A stretch of 64,000 nt of DNA from Paenarthrobacter sp. AR 02 (GTDB taxonomy: Bacteria; Actinomycetota; Actinomycetes; Actinomycetales; Micrococcaceae): assembly GCF_021538675.1 (NCBI RefSeq), contig NZ_JAJUKH010000001.1:897363-961362 (forward strand). Reading direction: 5' to 3'. A model generated the notes under the pieces. It saw only the letters and a program-made list of their open reading frames with translations, ran no database searches and had not been told where the DNA came from. Numbering within the stretch: position 1 is the stretch's first letter; the number at the start of each line of letters is the position of its first letter. Positions 43,387-52,110 of this stretch are shown here, one piece after another. The translations under genes and the position numbers were made by a program.

Positions 43387-44448
43387 TTACTTTCCGGCGG
43401 CGACGGCCGCGGCAGATGTCGAGTAGCGGTTCTGCGCGGGCCCCAGCCCCAGCACATCCCGGAACGTTCCGTCCTGGATTGGCTCGCGCAGCGAACCGCG
43501 GCGCCTGAGTTCCGGGAGGACCAGTCGTGCCAATTCCTCCAGGTCCACGTCCACCTCGGCGGGGTGGACGCGAACGCCGTCGGCCTCCCGCAGGAGCGAG
43601 TCCAGAAGTTCGGTCAGCCCTGCCGCGGAGCCGGCAAACCGCGCCCGTCCGCTGTCAGTGGAGGCCACCAAACGCGCGCCGGCGTCCTGCCCGCGCGAGT
43701 CCAGGACGACGTCGAGCTCCGCAATCACCGCCACCGCGGCACCAAGCCAGGTACGCACGTCGCGGATTTCGGCGGCCAGCAATTCCGCGGTTGGTGCAGA
43801 GACGAGCACTGCGTCGACGGCATCTGCCGGCACCAGGCCCTCCCCCACCAACGACGCGGCGGCGAGCACAGGCAGCTGTCCTTGCAGCGGCCTCGGGATG
43901 ATGGACGGACCTTTCACCGAATATGGTGTTCCGGCAAAGTCCGCGGGAGTTTCAAAGTCGACGTAGTGCAGCTTGTCGACGTCGATGTAGCGCCCGGTAG
44001 CGACGTCGCGGATCACGGCGTCGTCCTCCCAGGAGTCCCACAAGCGGCGGCCGACCTCGATGGAGGCGGCGGCTTCCTGCGCCAGGGCTGCACCTTCAAC
44101 GGAGGTGCGCCCGACGGCGGCAGCTGACTCGGGCGATTCCGCGGCGGTAGCGATCCACCCGGCACGGCCACCGGAAACGTAGTCCAGGCTGGCGAGCTGG
44201 GTGGAGATGTGGGACGGCTCCGTGTAGACGGTGTCCACTTCCGGCACGACGGCGATGGTGCGGGTAATGGGCCCGGCGAAAGCTGCACGTTGGAGTGCGT
44301 TGACGCGGCCGGCCGCCGGTGCGTCTTTGAATGTTGCCACGTGGAACCCGGCCGATTCTGCGGCGAGCACGGCACCGGCCAGGTTTGCGTAGCCTGCCCC
44401 GTCCAGTTCGATGGCCAGGAAACCGGCTTGGTTGTTGTTGCTGCTCAC
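43387..44448 (-). CDS. LLM-class flavin-dependent oxidoreductase, short divergent type
   Basis: A 353-residue luciferase-like protein. The core segment LASLDYVSGGRAGWIATAAE followed by GRRLWDSWEDDAVI matches the NtaA-type group. It is shorter and more alanine-rich than usual, and several family positions around the flavin site look unlike the neighbour at 42031-43377, so activity may be altered. GTG 44448 overlaps the DUF1684 stop (GTGA). It is one of three luciferase-like genes in this operon. Confidence 0.82.
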   Translation of the reverse strand: MSSNNNQAGFLAIELDGAGYANLAGAVLAAESAGFHVATFKDAPAAGRVNALQRAAFAGPITRTIAVVPEVDTVYTEPSHISTQLASLDYVSGGRAGWIATAAESPESAAAVGRTSVEGAALAQEAAASIEVGRRLWDSWEDDAVIRDVATGRYIDVDKLHYVDFETPADFAGTPYSVKGPSIIPRPLQGQLPVLAAASLVGEGLVPADAVDAVLVSAPTAELLAAEIRDVRTWLGAAVAVIAELDVVLDSRGQDAGARLVASTDSGRARFAGSAAGLTELLDSLLREADGVRVHPAEVDVDLEELARLVLPELRRRGSLREPIQDGTFRDVLGLGPAQNRYSTSAAAVAAGK

Positions 44449-45266
44449 TTCTGGTCCTGACGTTCGTAGGGGATCTTTTCGCCGGCTTCGATGGCCACCG
44501 GAAGCCGGTTTTCGGCGGGCGGCAGCGGGCAGGTGGCGAGGTCGGTGTAGGCGCACGGGAGGTTCACTGCGCGGTTAAAGTCGAGCTGGACGGTTCCGTC
44601 GGCTGCCGGGGTGACAGACAGCGAGCGGTTGGCGGCATACGTCGTCTTTCCGGAGGTCTGATCGGTGAACAGCACGGACAGCGATCCCGGCGCGTAGCCG
44701 TTGAACGCAGTCAGCGCCAGCTCCTCGCCGGCCAGCTTGAAGCGGATCTCACCCGGCGCTTCGTACACATGCTGGATGCCTTCCACTGCCGCGCCAACAG
44801 TGGTGGCACGCGGCTGGTCAAAGGGAACAAATGTGCCTTCCACCGCAAAAGCAGCATTGGGCGCATACGTGGGCGTGCCCTGGTACTCCTGCAGCAGGGT
44901 GTTTTCCGGGTTGCGCGGTCGCACGATGTACTCGCCACCACGCTTGGCTACCTCGATAACGGTGTCGCCGGAGACCAGGTTGATTCCGCCGCGTTCGGCG
45001 ATGGGTCCCAACGCGATGCTGCCGCTGAGCTGGACACCGTCCCGTTCCAGGCTTTCGCCCGGTTCCAGGACAACCCGTACGACGTCGTCATCCGCACTCC
45101 AGGTGCCCGGCGTCCCTTCCAGCCGGGTCGCCTCGCTGCTGAGCCAGTGCAGGTGCGTTACTGCAAGGAACCCGTGCGGGCCGGCGCGGTGTCGTTCGTG
45201 GGCGTCGTGCCAGTCCTGCCAGTCCTGTTCAAAGGTTTCACGGGCAGTTTCAGTGTGCGTAGACAT
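44445..45266 (-). CDS. DUF1684 domain protein
   Basis: A 273-residue protein of the DUF1684 family, recognised by the C-terminal signature DFNRAVNLPCAYTDLATCPL followed by PPAENRLPVAIEAGEK. The N-terminal region has FLAVTHLHWLSSEATRLEG. No signal peptide or membrane segment is visible, so it is cytoplasmic. The biochemical function is unknown. It overlaps the upstream monooxygenase by 17 bases and the downstream one by four, so it is translated as part of the ABC/oxygenase operon. Confidence 0.85.
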   Translation of the reverse strand: MSTHTETARETFEQDWQDWHDAHERHRAGPHGFLAVTHLHWLSSEATRLEGTPGTWSADDDVVRVVLEPGESLERDGVQLSGSIALGPIAERGGINLVSGDTVIEVAKRGGEYIVRPRNPENTLLQEYQGTPTYAPNAAFAVEGTFVPFDQPRATTVGAAVEGIQHVYEAPGEIRFKLAGEELALTAFNGYAPGSLSVLFTDQTSGKTTYAANRSLSVTPAADGTVQLDFNRAVNLPCAYTDLATCPLPPAENRLPVAIEAGEKIPYERQDQK

Positions 45267-46416
45267 GTGCGGTGTCGCTCCTGTTCAATGCGTGGTCGGC
45301 GGTGACTGCTGCTGCGGCATCCGGTTCGGTGGCCCCGGCGAACTCCGGGCGGCCACCAAAAGGATCCCCTGCTTCCCACAGCGTGGTGGGGGCCGCAGCC
45401 CGGACGGCCGGGACGACCTCCGAGGCAAAGCGTTCCAGGATCTCGAGCTGCTGTTCGAAAGGCAGGGTGGTTGGCAAGGAAATTGACTGGAGATCGTGCT
45501 GGTACAGCGAGTGGTAGCTGAGGATCTTGTCGATGACCTGCTCCGGGCTGCCCACCAATGCCGGGCCCTCGGCGACTGCGTGCTGGATGTCCCGGAAAGG
45601 CGAGTTGTTGCCCGGAACGTTCCGTCCGGCAGTCAGCCCCTCATAGACAGGGCCGTACTGGCGGATGGCTTCCTGGGTGGTGTCCGCGATGAACACTCCA
45701 CCTGCGCCGCTGCCCGAACCAAGGTACTGGTGCCGTGGATCGTGGCCGTGGCGTTCGTACTCTTCGCGGTAGTGGTCGATCAGGACCTTGTAGTTTTCCC
45801 GCGGTTGGATGGCGTTGGCCGTGAACAACGGGTCGCCCCACTTGGCCGCGAGCGCGGCGGACGTCAGGGTTGTAGCCGAGCCGTGCCAAATCCGGGGTGA
45901 TCCCGCGAAGGGGCGGGGCGTCGTCGTCGTTGGTTCGGTGAGTGCGGGCCTGAAGCGTCCGGACCAAGTGACACTTTCCTTGCGCCATAACGTGCGCAGC
46001 AGCGCATACTTTTCGGCGAGCAGGTCCCATTGATCGTCCAGGGAAAGCCCGAACAACGGGTACTGCAGCACCTCGTTGCCCTTGCCAATCACCAGTTCCA
46101 GGCGTCCACGGCTCAGCTGGTCGATCGTGGCGTAGTCCTCGGCCACCCGCACGGGATCCAGCACGGAGAGCACTGTGACACCGGTCTGGAGGCGGATGCG
46201 TCTGGTGACGGCAGCGATCGCGGCGAGGACCGTCGTCGGGGATGACGAGACGAACTCACCGGCGTGGCGTTCCCCCACGGAGAAGCTGTCGAAGCCGAGC
46301 TCCTCTGCGCGGCGGGCCGTCTCCACTACCTGGTTGAGCCGATCAGCGGTGGACACGATTTCCCCGGTGACCGGGTTCTTCAGGTGCGGAATGATGTCCA
46401 GGACCTGGAACTTCAT
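45250..46416 (-). CDS. LLM-class FMN-dependent monooxygenase
   Basis: A 388-residue luciferase-like enzyme of the branch carrying LGFDSFSVGERHAGEFVSSS near the N-terminus, TGVTVLSVLDPVRVAEDYAT, and GRLELVIGKGNEVLQYPLFG. It resembles YtmO-like partners of NtaA-type monooxygenases. ATG 46416 overlaps the binding-protein stop (ATGA). The gene separates the transporter genes from the other oxygenases, tying uptake to oxidation of the same compound. Confidence 0.87.
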   Translation of the reverse strand: MKFQVLDIIPHLKNPVTGEIVSTADRLNQVVETARRAEELGFDSFSVGERHAGEFVSSSPTTVLAAIAAVTRRIRLQTGVTVLSVLDPVRVAEDYATIDQLSRGRLELVIGKGNEVLQYPLFGLSLDDQWDLLAEKYALLRTLWRKESVTWSGRFRPALTEPTTTTPRPFAGSPRIWHGSATTLTSAALAAKWGDPLFTANAIQPRENYKVLIDHYREEYERHGHDPRHQYLGSGSGAGGVFIADTTQEAIRQYGPVYEGLTAGRNVPGNNSPFRDIQHAVAEGPALVGSPEQVIDKILSYHSLYQHDLQSISLPTTLPFEQQLEILERFASEVVPAVRAAAPTTLWEAGDPFGGRPEFAGATEPDAAAAVTADHALNRSDTAHVYAH

Positions 46417-47432
46417 TTGCCGGTACCGAACGTCGCTTCGGTGACGGTCTTCGATTCCGTCACGGCTTCTTCGGAAAGGCCCCAGCGTTCCAGGACCTTG
46501 GCGTAGGAGCCGTCCTTGATGGTGGAGTTCAGTGCATCGGTGATGGCCGGGGCCAGTCCGTTGCCCTTAAGTGTCGTGGCTGCGACAAGCGTCTCTGACG
46601 GCCAGCCGGCGTTGACCTTGCCCACCACCTTGAGGTCGTCACGCGTGTTTTCACGGTATGTGACGGACGGGTACGGGGCCAGGTTCAGGTCGGTACGGCC
46701 AGAGGACAGCGCCAGAATCGTGTCGGCGTCGGAGGAGTAGTACTGCAGCGTGGCCGGGGCTTTGCCCTTGCCTTCGAGTTCCTTGTTCCACGCCAGCAGG
46801 ATCTTCTCCTGGTTGGTGCCGGACCCTACGGAGACCTTCAACCCGGAAATGTCGTCCGAGCCCTTGATGTCGTAGCTGGAGCTCTTCTTCGCTTCAAAAC
46901 CCATGTAGGCGGCGCGGTACGTGGAGAAGTCGAACAGCTTCACGCGGGCGGCATTGATGCCCACGTTGGAGAAGACAGCCTCGAAGTCGCCTGACTGTGT
47001 CTTCAGCGGCCAGTTCTCCCACGAGGTCACCTGGAGGTCCAGTTCCAACCCGAGCTTGTCCGCCACCAATTGGGCGATATCGACCTCCACGCCGATGGGG
47101 GTCTTGTCATCCGTGGCGTGGAAGGACAGTGGGATGGAGCCGGCCGTGGTGGCAACGGTCAGCTTGCCGTCCTTGGCGATGGCGGCCGGAACCTTGGCCG
47201 CCGCTGCGGGGTCCTTCTCATCGCGGACCCGGTTCTGGTCAACGGAGGTGTTGTACACAATGCCGTTCTTGGCGGCCGCCGATTCCGGCTTGGCTGCCGA
47301 CGCTCCGGGATCGGAGCAACCGGCCAGCACGGGAAGCACGACGGCGGGAAGTACAGCGAGTGCCAGGAGCCTGCGTTTGGTGGGGCGCAGCTTGGTTTCA
47401 TGTGCGGCGACTGCGGAGGTAATGCGAGGCAT
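46413..47432 (-). CDS. Amino-acid-type ABC transporter substrate-binding lipoprotein
   Basis: A 339-residue family 3 binding protein. A long positively charged N-region (LRPTKRR) leads to the lipobox LAGC at Cys39. Core segments are KLTVATTAGSIPLSFHATDD, GVEVDIAQLVADKLGL and VGSGTNQEKILLAWN. It binds an amino acid or derivative for the ABC permease and ATPase upstream in the operon. AGGAC precedes the ATG, 8 bases after the ATPase stop. It is a close paralogue of the orphan binding protein at 38 kb. Confidence 0.92.
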   Translation of the reverse strand: MPRITSAVAAHETKLRPTKRRLLALAVLPAVVLPVLAGCSDPGASAAKPESAAAKNGIVYNTSVDQNRVRDEKDPAAAAKVPAAIAKDGKLTVATTAGSIPLSFHATDDKTPIGVEVDIAQLVADKLGLELDLQVTSWENWPLKTQSGDFEAVFSNVGINAARVKLFDFSTYRAAYMGFEAKKSSSYDIKGSDDISGLKVSVGSGTNQEKILLAWNKELEGKGKAPATLQYYSSDADTILALSSGRTDLNLAPYPSVTYRENTRDDLKVVGKVNAGWPSETLVAATTLKGNGLAPAITDALNSTIKDGSYAKVLERWGLSEEAVTESKTVTEATFGTGK

Positions 47433-47440
47433 GGGGTGTC

Positions 47441-48373
47441 CTAGATGTTGAAAGCTGGTTCGATGACTTTGGAGAAGAAGCTCCGGGTGCGTTCCTCGCG
47501 CGGGTTGGCGAAGATCTCCTGGGGTGAACCGGATTCGATGATCAACCCGTCGTCCATGAAGACCACGGTGTCTGCCACGTCTCGGGCAAAGCCCATCTCA
47601 TGGGTCACGATGATCAGCGTGGTCCCGGACTTGGCCAGTTCCCGGATGACGTCCAGGACCTCGTTGACCAGTTCAGGGTCCAAGGCGGAGGTGGGCTCGT
47701 CGAACAGCAGGATTTTGGGGTCCAAGGCCAGCGCACGGGCAATGGCGACGCGCTGCTGCTGGCCACCGGAGAGCTGCCGGGGGTAGGCGTCGGCGCGGTC
47801 CTTCAGGCCCACCCGGTCCAGGAGTTCCAGCCCGCGTTTCCGGGCTTCGGCCTTGGAGCGCTTCTGCGCCACGATCGGCGCCTCAACGACGTTCTCCAGG
47901 GCTGTGAGGTGCGGGAACAGGTTGAAGCTCTGGAACACCATGCCAATGTTGGTGCGCTGCTTGAGGATGTCCTTCTCGCGCAGTTCGTGGAGCTTGTTGC
48001 CGCGAACCTCGTAGCCCACCAGTTCGCCGTCGATGGTGATGTAGCCGCCGTCGACCTTTTCAAGGTGGTTGATGGTCCGCAGAAGCGTGGACTTGCCGGA
48101 CCCGGACGGTCCGACGATCACAGCCACGCCACCAGGCTGGACGGTGAGGGAAACTCCCTTGAGGACCTCGGTGGCGCCGAAGGACTTCCGGACGTTGGCG
48201 ATATCGACCTGGCCGCGGGTGCCGGCCTTGGCCTGGGCTGAGTCGTTGGCTGCTTGGGCTGACCCGGTAGCGCCCACGGTTTCGCGGGATTCGCCGGCAG
48301 CCTCCCCGGCTGCGGTTTCAGCGGCAGCCTGTGCCGCCGTCGTTTTCTGCTTGCGTGCGGCGATGATGCTCAT
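47441..48373 (-). CDS. Amino acid ABC transporter ATP-binding protein
   Basis: A 310-residue ABC ATPase of the polar amino acid group (GlnQ/TcyC type). Walker A is GPSGSGKST, the signature is [15 protein letters not shown], Walker B is [12 protein letters not shown] and the switch His is in [10 protein letters not shown]. Residues 1-55 are an alanine-rich low-complexity extension absent from typical members (about 250 residues). The ATG overlaps the permease stop (ATGA). It energises uptake through the single permease gene, probably acting as a homodimer. Confidence 0.94.
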   Translation of the reverse strand: MSIIAARKQKTTAAQAAAETAAGEAAGESRETVGATGSAQAANDSAQAKAGTRGQVDIANVRKSFGATEVLKGVSLTVQPGGVAVIVGPSGSGKSTLLRTINHLEKVDGGYITIDGELVGYEVRGNKLHELREKDILKQRTNIGMVFQSFNLFPHLTALENVVEAPIVAQKRSKAEARKRGLELLDRVGLKDRADAYPRQLSGGQQQRVAIARALALDPKILLFDEPTSALDPELVNEVLDVIRELAKSGTTLIIVTHEMGFARDVADTVVFMDDGLIIESGSPQEIFANPREERTRSFFSKVIEPAFNI

Positions 48374-49335
48374 CGGGCGTCCTTCGTGGGGGAAGAGGCA
48401 ACGTGGGTGGCGAAAAACTTCCGGGCCTTCTGCAGCGGCGTGAGCGGCAGCGTCCGGAGGGCGCCCTTGGAGAAGTGGCGCTCAATGTAGTACTGGAAGA
48501 CGCTCAGCACGGAGGTGATCACCACGTACCAGAGGGTGGCGACCAACAGCAGCGGGAGCACCTGCTGGGTCCGGTTGTAGATGACCTGGACGGTGTAGAA
48601 GAGCTCGGAGTAGGCCAGGACGTAAACGATCGAGGTGCCCTTGACCAGGCCGATGATTTCGTTGAAGGCATTGGGCAGGATGGCGCGCATGGCCTGCGGC
48701 AGCACGATCCGGGTGGAACGCTTCCACGCCGGGATGCCCAAAGCCGATGCTGCTTCCAACTGGCCCTGGTCCACGGAGAGAATGCCGCCGCGGATGATCT
48801 CTGCAGAGTAGGCCGCCTGGTTCAGGGTGAGGCCAAGCACGGCAGCGGCGAACTGGCTGATGAGCGTGGTGGTCTGGGCTTCGAAGAAGCGGACGTCCGT
48901 GAAGGGGATGCCCAGGCTGATCTTCTCGTACAGGTACCCCAGGTTGTACCAAAGGAGGAGCTGGACCAGCAGCGGTGTGGAGCGGAAGATCCAGGAGAAC
49001 GTCCAGGACACTGAAACCAGCAAAGGCGAGGCAGACAAGCGCATGAGGGCAAGGATGAACCCGAGCACAAAGCCCAGGACGCCGGAGATGGCCGTGAGCT
49101 TAAGGGTCTCCACCAAACCGTTGACAACGGACTGCGCGGTGAACCATTGGGCCACCACGCCCCACTCCCAGCGGGGGTTGGTCACCAGGGACCAGGCGAT
49201 GGCTGCGACGCCGGCGGCAACCAGCACGGTACCCACCCAACGCCAGGTGTGACGGGCCGGGACCAGCTTGTATTCGGAGTAGTCCGGGGTGGGCGGTGCG
49301 GTGTCCGCCGTGGCAGGCGGTGCTATTGCACTCAT
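48370..49335 (-). CDS. Amino acid ABC transporter permease
   Basis: A 321-residue permease of the His/Glu/Gln/Arg/opine group. Membrane segments are preceded by a cytoplasmic N-terminus, and the family motif SAEIIRGGILSVDQGQLEAA leads into the EAA loop (ALGIPAWKRSTRIVLPQAMR). ATG 49335 has GAGGTGG upstream. It is first in the operon of ABC and oxygenase genes, downstream of a candidate promoter at 49381-49410. One permease implies a homodimeric channel. Confidence 0.92.
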   Translation of the reverse strand: MSAIAPPATADTAPPTPDYSEYKLVPARHTWRWVGTVLVAAGVAAIAWSLVTNPRWEWGVVAQWFTAQSVVNGLVETLKLTAISGVLGFVLGFILALMRLSASPLLVSVSWTFSWIFRSTPLLVQLLLWYNLGYLYEKISLGIPFTDVRFFEAQTTTLISQFAAAVLGLTLNQAAYSAEIIRGGILSVDQGQLEAASALGIPAWKRSTRIVLPQAMRAILPNAFNEIIGLVKGTSIVYVLAYSELFYTVQVIYNRTQQVLPLLLVATLWYVVITSVLSVFQYYIERHFSKGALRTLPLTPLQKARKFFATHVASSPTKDAR

Positions 49336-49380
49336 GCGCCACCTCATTTCAGATCGGTTGTTGTCTAGTGGATGGCTGCC

Positions 49381-49410
49381 AATCTATGGGCGCGCCGAAG
49401 CCGCCAGCAA
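49381..49410 (-). promoter_or_regulatory. Candidate promoter of the ABC/monooxygenase operon
   Basis: On the minus strand TTGCTG (49410-49405) and TAGATT (49386-49381) lie 18 bp apart, about 45 bases before the permease start. On the plus strand the same 288-bp gap has TAGATT (49584-49589), a possible -10 for the divergent FAD gene. The gap also has two direct copies of GGCTTCGCA near 49450-49465. Confidence 0.4.
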
Positions 49411-49623
49411 GGCGGGAATTTGCACTTCTTCACTGGACTTCGCGGGGCTTCGCAAGGCTTCGCACCGCGTCACAATCACCGTCATCAAGCGCCATATGCG
49501 TCGGGATTTTGCGTGCCTTAACGCGGTGTTACGCGTGGTGAACGGCCGTTACCCGCTCCTCGACCGGCGCGCTCCGAGGTCCCTAGATTGGACTGCACCA
49601 ACCACTGTTTGCCAGGAGATCCC

Positions 49624-51537
49624 ATGCCGTCACGAGTTCCCGCCCTCGCCTTCATTGGCGGCGGTCCGCGCACGGCCGGCGTCCTGGAACGGCTGGCAGC
49701 CAACCGCCCCGCACTGTTCGAAGGCCCCCTGGACATCCACGTCATCGAGCCGCATCAGCCGGGCTCGGGCAGGATCTGGCGCTACGACCAGGACCCCGGC
49801 CTCCTGCTCAACTCAACGGCAGCGGACGTCACCATGTTCACTGACGCGTCGGTGGCGTGCGATGGACCCTCCGTCGATGGGCCGGGCCTCGCAACCTGGG
49901 CCGCGGGAGTGCTGGATGGCACAATCCGCGACGTTCCAGCGCTGGAGCCGCACTTGCTCGAAAAGCTCCGCTCGCTGACGCCGTCGTCCTTTCCCACCAG
50001 GCAACTCCAGAGCAAGTACCTTGAGTGGTTCTTCCGTCGGGCCGTCTCTTCGCTCGGCACAGAAGTGACGGTCACGGTCCATCAGGACACGGCAACCGCC
50101 GTCGAACGCGCTTCCGACGACGGTTCCCACCACGTGCGGCTGGCTTCCGGTGCTGGGGTGGTCGCCGACGTCGTGGTCTACGCGCTCGGCCACACCGATT
50201 CCTTGCTGGATCCCGAGTCCGCCCGCCTCAGCGATTTCGCTGCCACCCACGGCGGGTTCCATGCGCCGCCGTCGTACACCACTGATGTGGACTACTCCGC
50301 CGTGGAAGCAGGCCAGGACGTGATTGTCTCCGGAATGGGTCTCGCGTTCGTTGACCTGCTGGTGTTGTTGTTCGAAGGTCGCGGCGGGCGGTTCGAGGAA
50401 AGGCCCGACGGCGAACTCGACTACGTGCCGTCCGGCGCCGAACCCCGGGTCTGGGCAGGGTCGCGGCGCGGGGTGCCGTATCACTCCAAGATCTCCTCGG
50501 AGCTGCGCGGCGAGCCGATTTCCCGCCCCCGGTATTTCACTGCAGAGGCTGTCCAGGCGCTGTTGGCCGAGCATCAGGAGCTCGATTTCCGCACCCAACT
50601 GTGGCCCCTGATCGCCAAGGATGCCGGCTACGCCTACTACCGGGAACTGTTCACCGGCTACCCGTCACGGGTGTTGGGAACGTGGGAGAGCTTCGAAGCG
50701 CACTTTGACGCCGTCCAGTGGTACAGCCCGGCACGGGAAGAGCTGGTGGCCGTATCCGTGCCGGATCCGGCACTCCGGCTGGACCTGGAGAAGCTCGACC
50801 ACCCGTTGAGCGGCTGCGCTTTCGCCGACCATGACGCCGTGCAGCGTTCGGTGGCCGCGTACATCCAGAACGACCTCAACCTCCGCACCAGCAGCGACCA
50901 CTCCGAAACCCTCGCACTGTTCACCGCGTTGTTGTTTGTGTACATGGATCTGGGCCGGCTTGTCCCGCAGGAGCGGCTCAACGCCCGCTCACAGCAGGCC
51001 GTCCACGGTTGGTGGCACGGCTTCTTCAGCTTCGTTGACTCCGGACCCCCTTCCCACCGACTCCGCGAAATGCTCGCGCTACACAGGGCCGGGCTCCTGA
51101 AATTCCTGGGCCCGGGCATGTGGGTTCGCGCTGACGAATCCCTCGGCCGTTTCGTCGCGGGCTCCTTCCAGTCGCCCGTGGTGGTTGACTCGTCCGCCTA
51201 TATCGAGGCGCGGTTGCCTTCGGCGTCGGTGGAGCGGTCCGCCAACCCTGCCCTGCTGCACCTGCACGACGCCGGATGGGGAACCGAACAGCGGTTGCTC
51301 ACCTCCGAAGGAACCCACTCAACGGGCAAACTCCTGGTTTCCGGGAATCACGAAGTATTGTCCCCTGTTGGTATTCCACAGAAGGGTTTGTTCGCGGTGG
51401 GACCATGGACTTCCGGTTGGGGCGCGGGCGCCTTTGCCCGTCCCAACACCAACGCAGCTCCGTTCCGGGAAAATGACGCCCTGGCGCGGCGGATCCTGTC
51501 CGCGGTTGCCGCCGTCCCCGCGCTCCAACCCAACTAG
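49624..51537 (+). CDS. FAD/NAD(P)-binding protein (NAD_binding_9 type)
   Basis: A 637-residue flavoprotein. The N-terminal dinucleotide fold is ALAFIGGGPRTAGVLERLAA, with DIHVIEPHQPGSG next (Glu for the ribose) and LLNSTAADVTMF. A second nucleotide segment is VIVSGMGLAFVDLLVLLFEG. This matches the FAD-NAD(P)-binding (NAD_binding_9) family, oxidoreductases of unclear substrate. CCAGGAG precedes ATG 49624. It is divergent from the ABC/monooxygenase operon and could supply reduced flavin or oxidise an intermediate there. That role is inference. Confidence 0.85.
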   Translation: MPSRVPALAFIGGGPRTAGVLERLAANRPALFEGPLDIHVIEPHQPGSGRIWRYDQDPGLLLNSTAADVTMFTDASVACDGPSVDGPGLATWAAGVLDGTIRDVPALEPHLLEKLRSLTPSSFPTRQLQSKYLEWFFRRAVSSLGTEVTVTVHQDTATAVERASDDGSHHVRLASGAGVVADVVVYALGHTDSLLDPESARLSDFAATHGGFHAPPSYTTDVDYSAVEAGQDVIVSGMGLAFVDLLVLLFEGRGGRFEERPDGELDYVPSGAEPRVWAGSRRGVPYHSKISSELRGEPISRPRYFTAEAVQALLAEHQELDFRTQLWPLIAKDAGYAYYRELFTGYPSRVLGTWESFEAHFDAVQWYSPAREELVAVSVPDPALRLDLEKLDHPLSGCAFADHDAVQRSVAAYIQNDLNLRTSSDHSETLALFTALLFVYMDLGRLVPQERLNARSQQAVHGWWHGFFSFVDSGPPSHRLREMLALHRAGLLKFLGPGMWVRADESLGRFVAGSFQSPVVVDSSAYIEARLPSASVERSANPALLHLHDAGWGTEQRLLTSEGTHSTGKLLVSGNHEVLSPVGIPQKGLFAVGPWTSGWGAGAFARPNTNAAPFRENDALARRILSAVAAVPALQPN

Positions 51538-51582
51538 TTCGCAGCTTGGACCTGGTTGGTATCCGTTCACGAAAGGCATGAC

Positions 51583-52101
51583 ATGACCACTTCGCCGACC
51601 CTTCCGACGTCGGACATCACCGTCCTGAGCCTGCCCATGGACGATCCCCGCGTCCGCCCGCTCCTGGACGAGCTCGCCGTCGAATATGAGACGCGCTACG
51701 GGAATCTGTTCAGCAGCGAGGGCGCGGCCGAGGAACTCAACCGTTACCCTGCCGAAGAGTTCGCGGCGCCCCACGGTGCGCTCATCATCCTCCAGGAGAA
51801 CGGCGAGTCCGTGGCTGGCGGTGCCTTCCGCCGTTATGACCAGGACACCGCCGAACTCAAGAGGATTTGGACGCACTCAGCGCATCGCCGCCGCGGCCTG
51901 GCACGGCGGGTGCTCCTTGAGCTCGAGGCGGAGGCCCTGCGCCGCGGCTACTCCAAGCTCTACCTGACCACGGGTCCCAGGCAGCCGGAAGCCAAAAACC
52001 TGTACCTGGCCACAGGGTATACGGCGCTGTTCGACCTCGCCGCAGACCCCGAAGAAATCAAGCATTTGGCTTTCAGCAAGGATCTTGCCACGCACAGCTA
52101 A
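51583..52101 (+). CDS. GNAT-family N-acetyltransferase
   Basis: A 172-residue acetyltransferase. The acetyl-CoA-binding element is HSAHRRRGLARRVLLELEAE, preceded by the strand AELKRIWT; PEAKNLYLATGYTALFD at the end is typical. ATG 51583 follows GAAAGG; an ATG at 51556 would add nine residues. It follows the FAD gene by 45 bases on the same strand. Given the divergent oxygenase operon, it is a candidate for the N-acetylation step that precedes oxidation in S-alkyl-cysteine salvage. Confidence 0.83.
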   Translation: MTTSPTLPTSDITVLSLPMDDPRVRPLLDELAVEYETRYGNLFSSEGAAEELNRYPAEEFAAPHGALIILQENGESVAGGAFRRYDQDTAELKRIWTHSAHRRRGLARRVLLELEAEALRRGYSKLYLTTGPRQPEAKNLYLATGYTALFDLAADPEEIKHLAFSKDLATHS

Positions 52102-52110
52102 GCTATGCGC

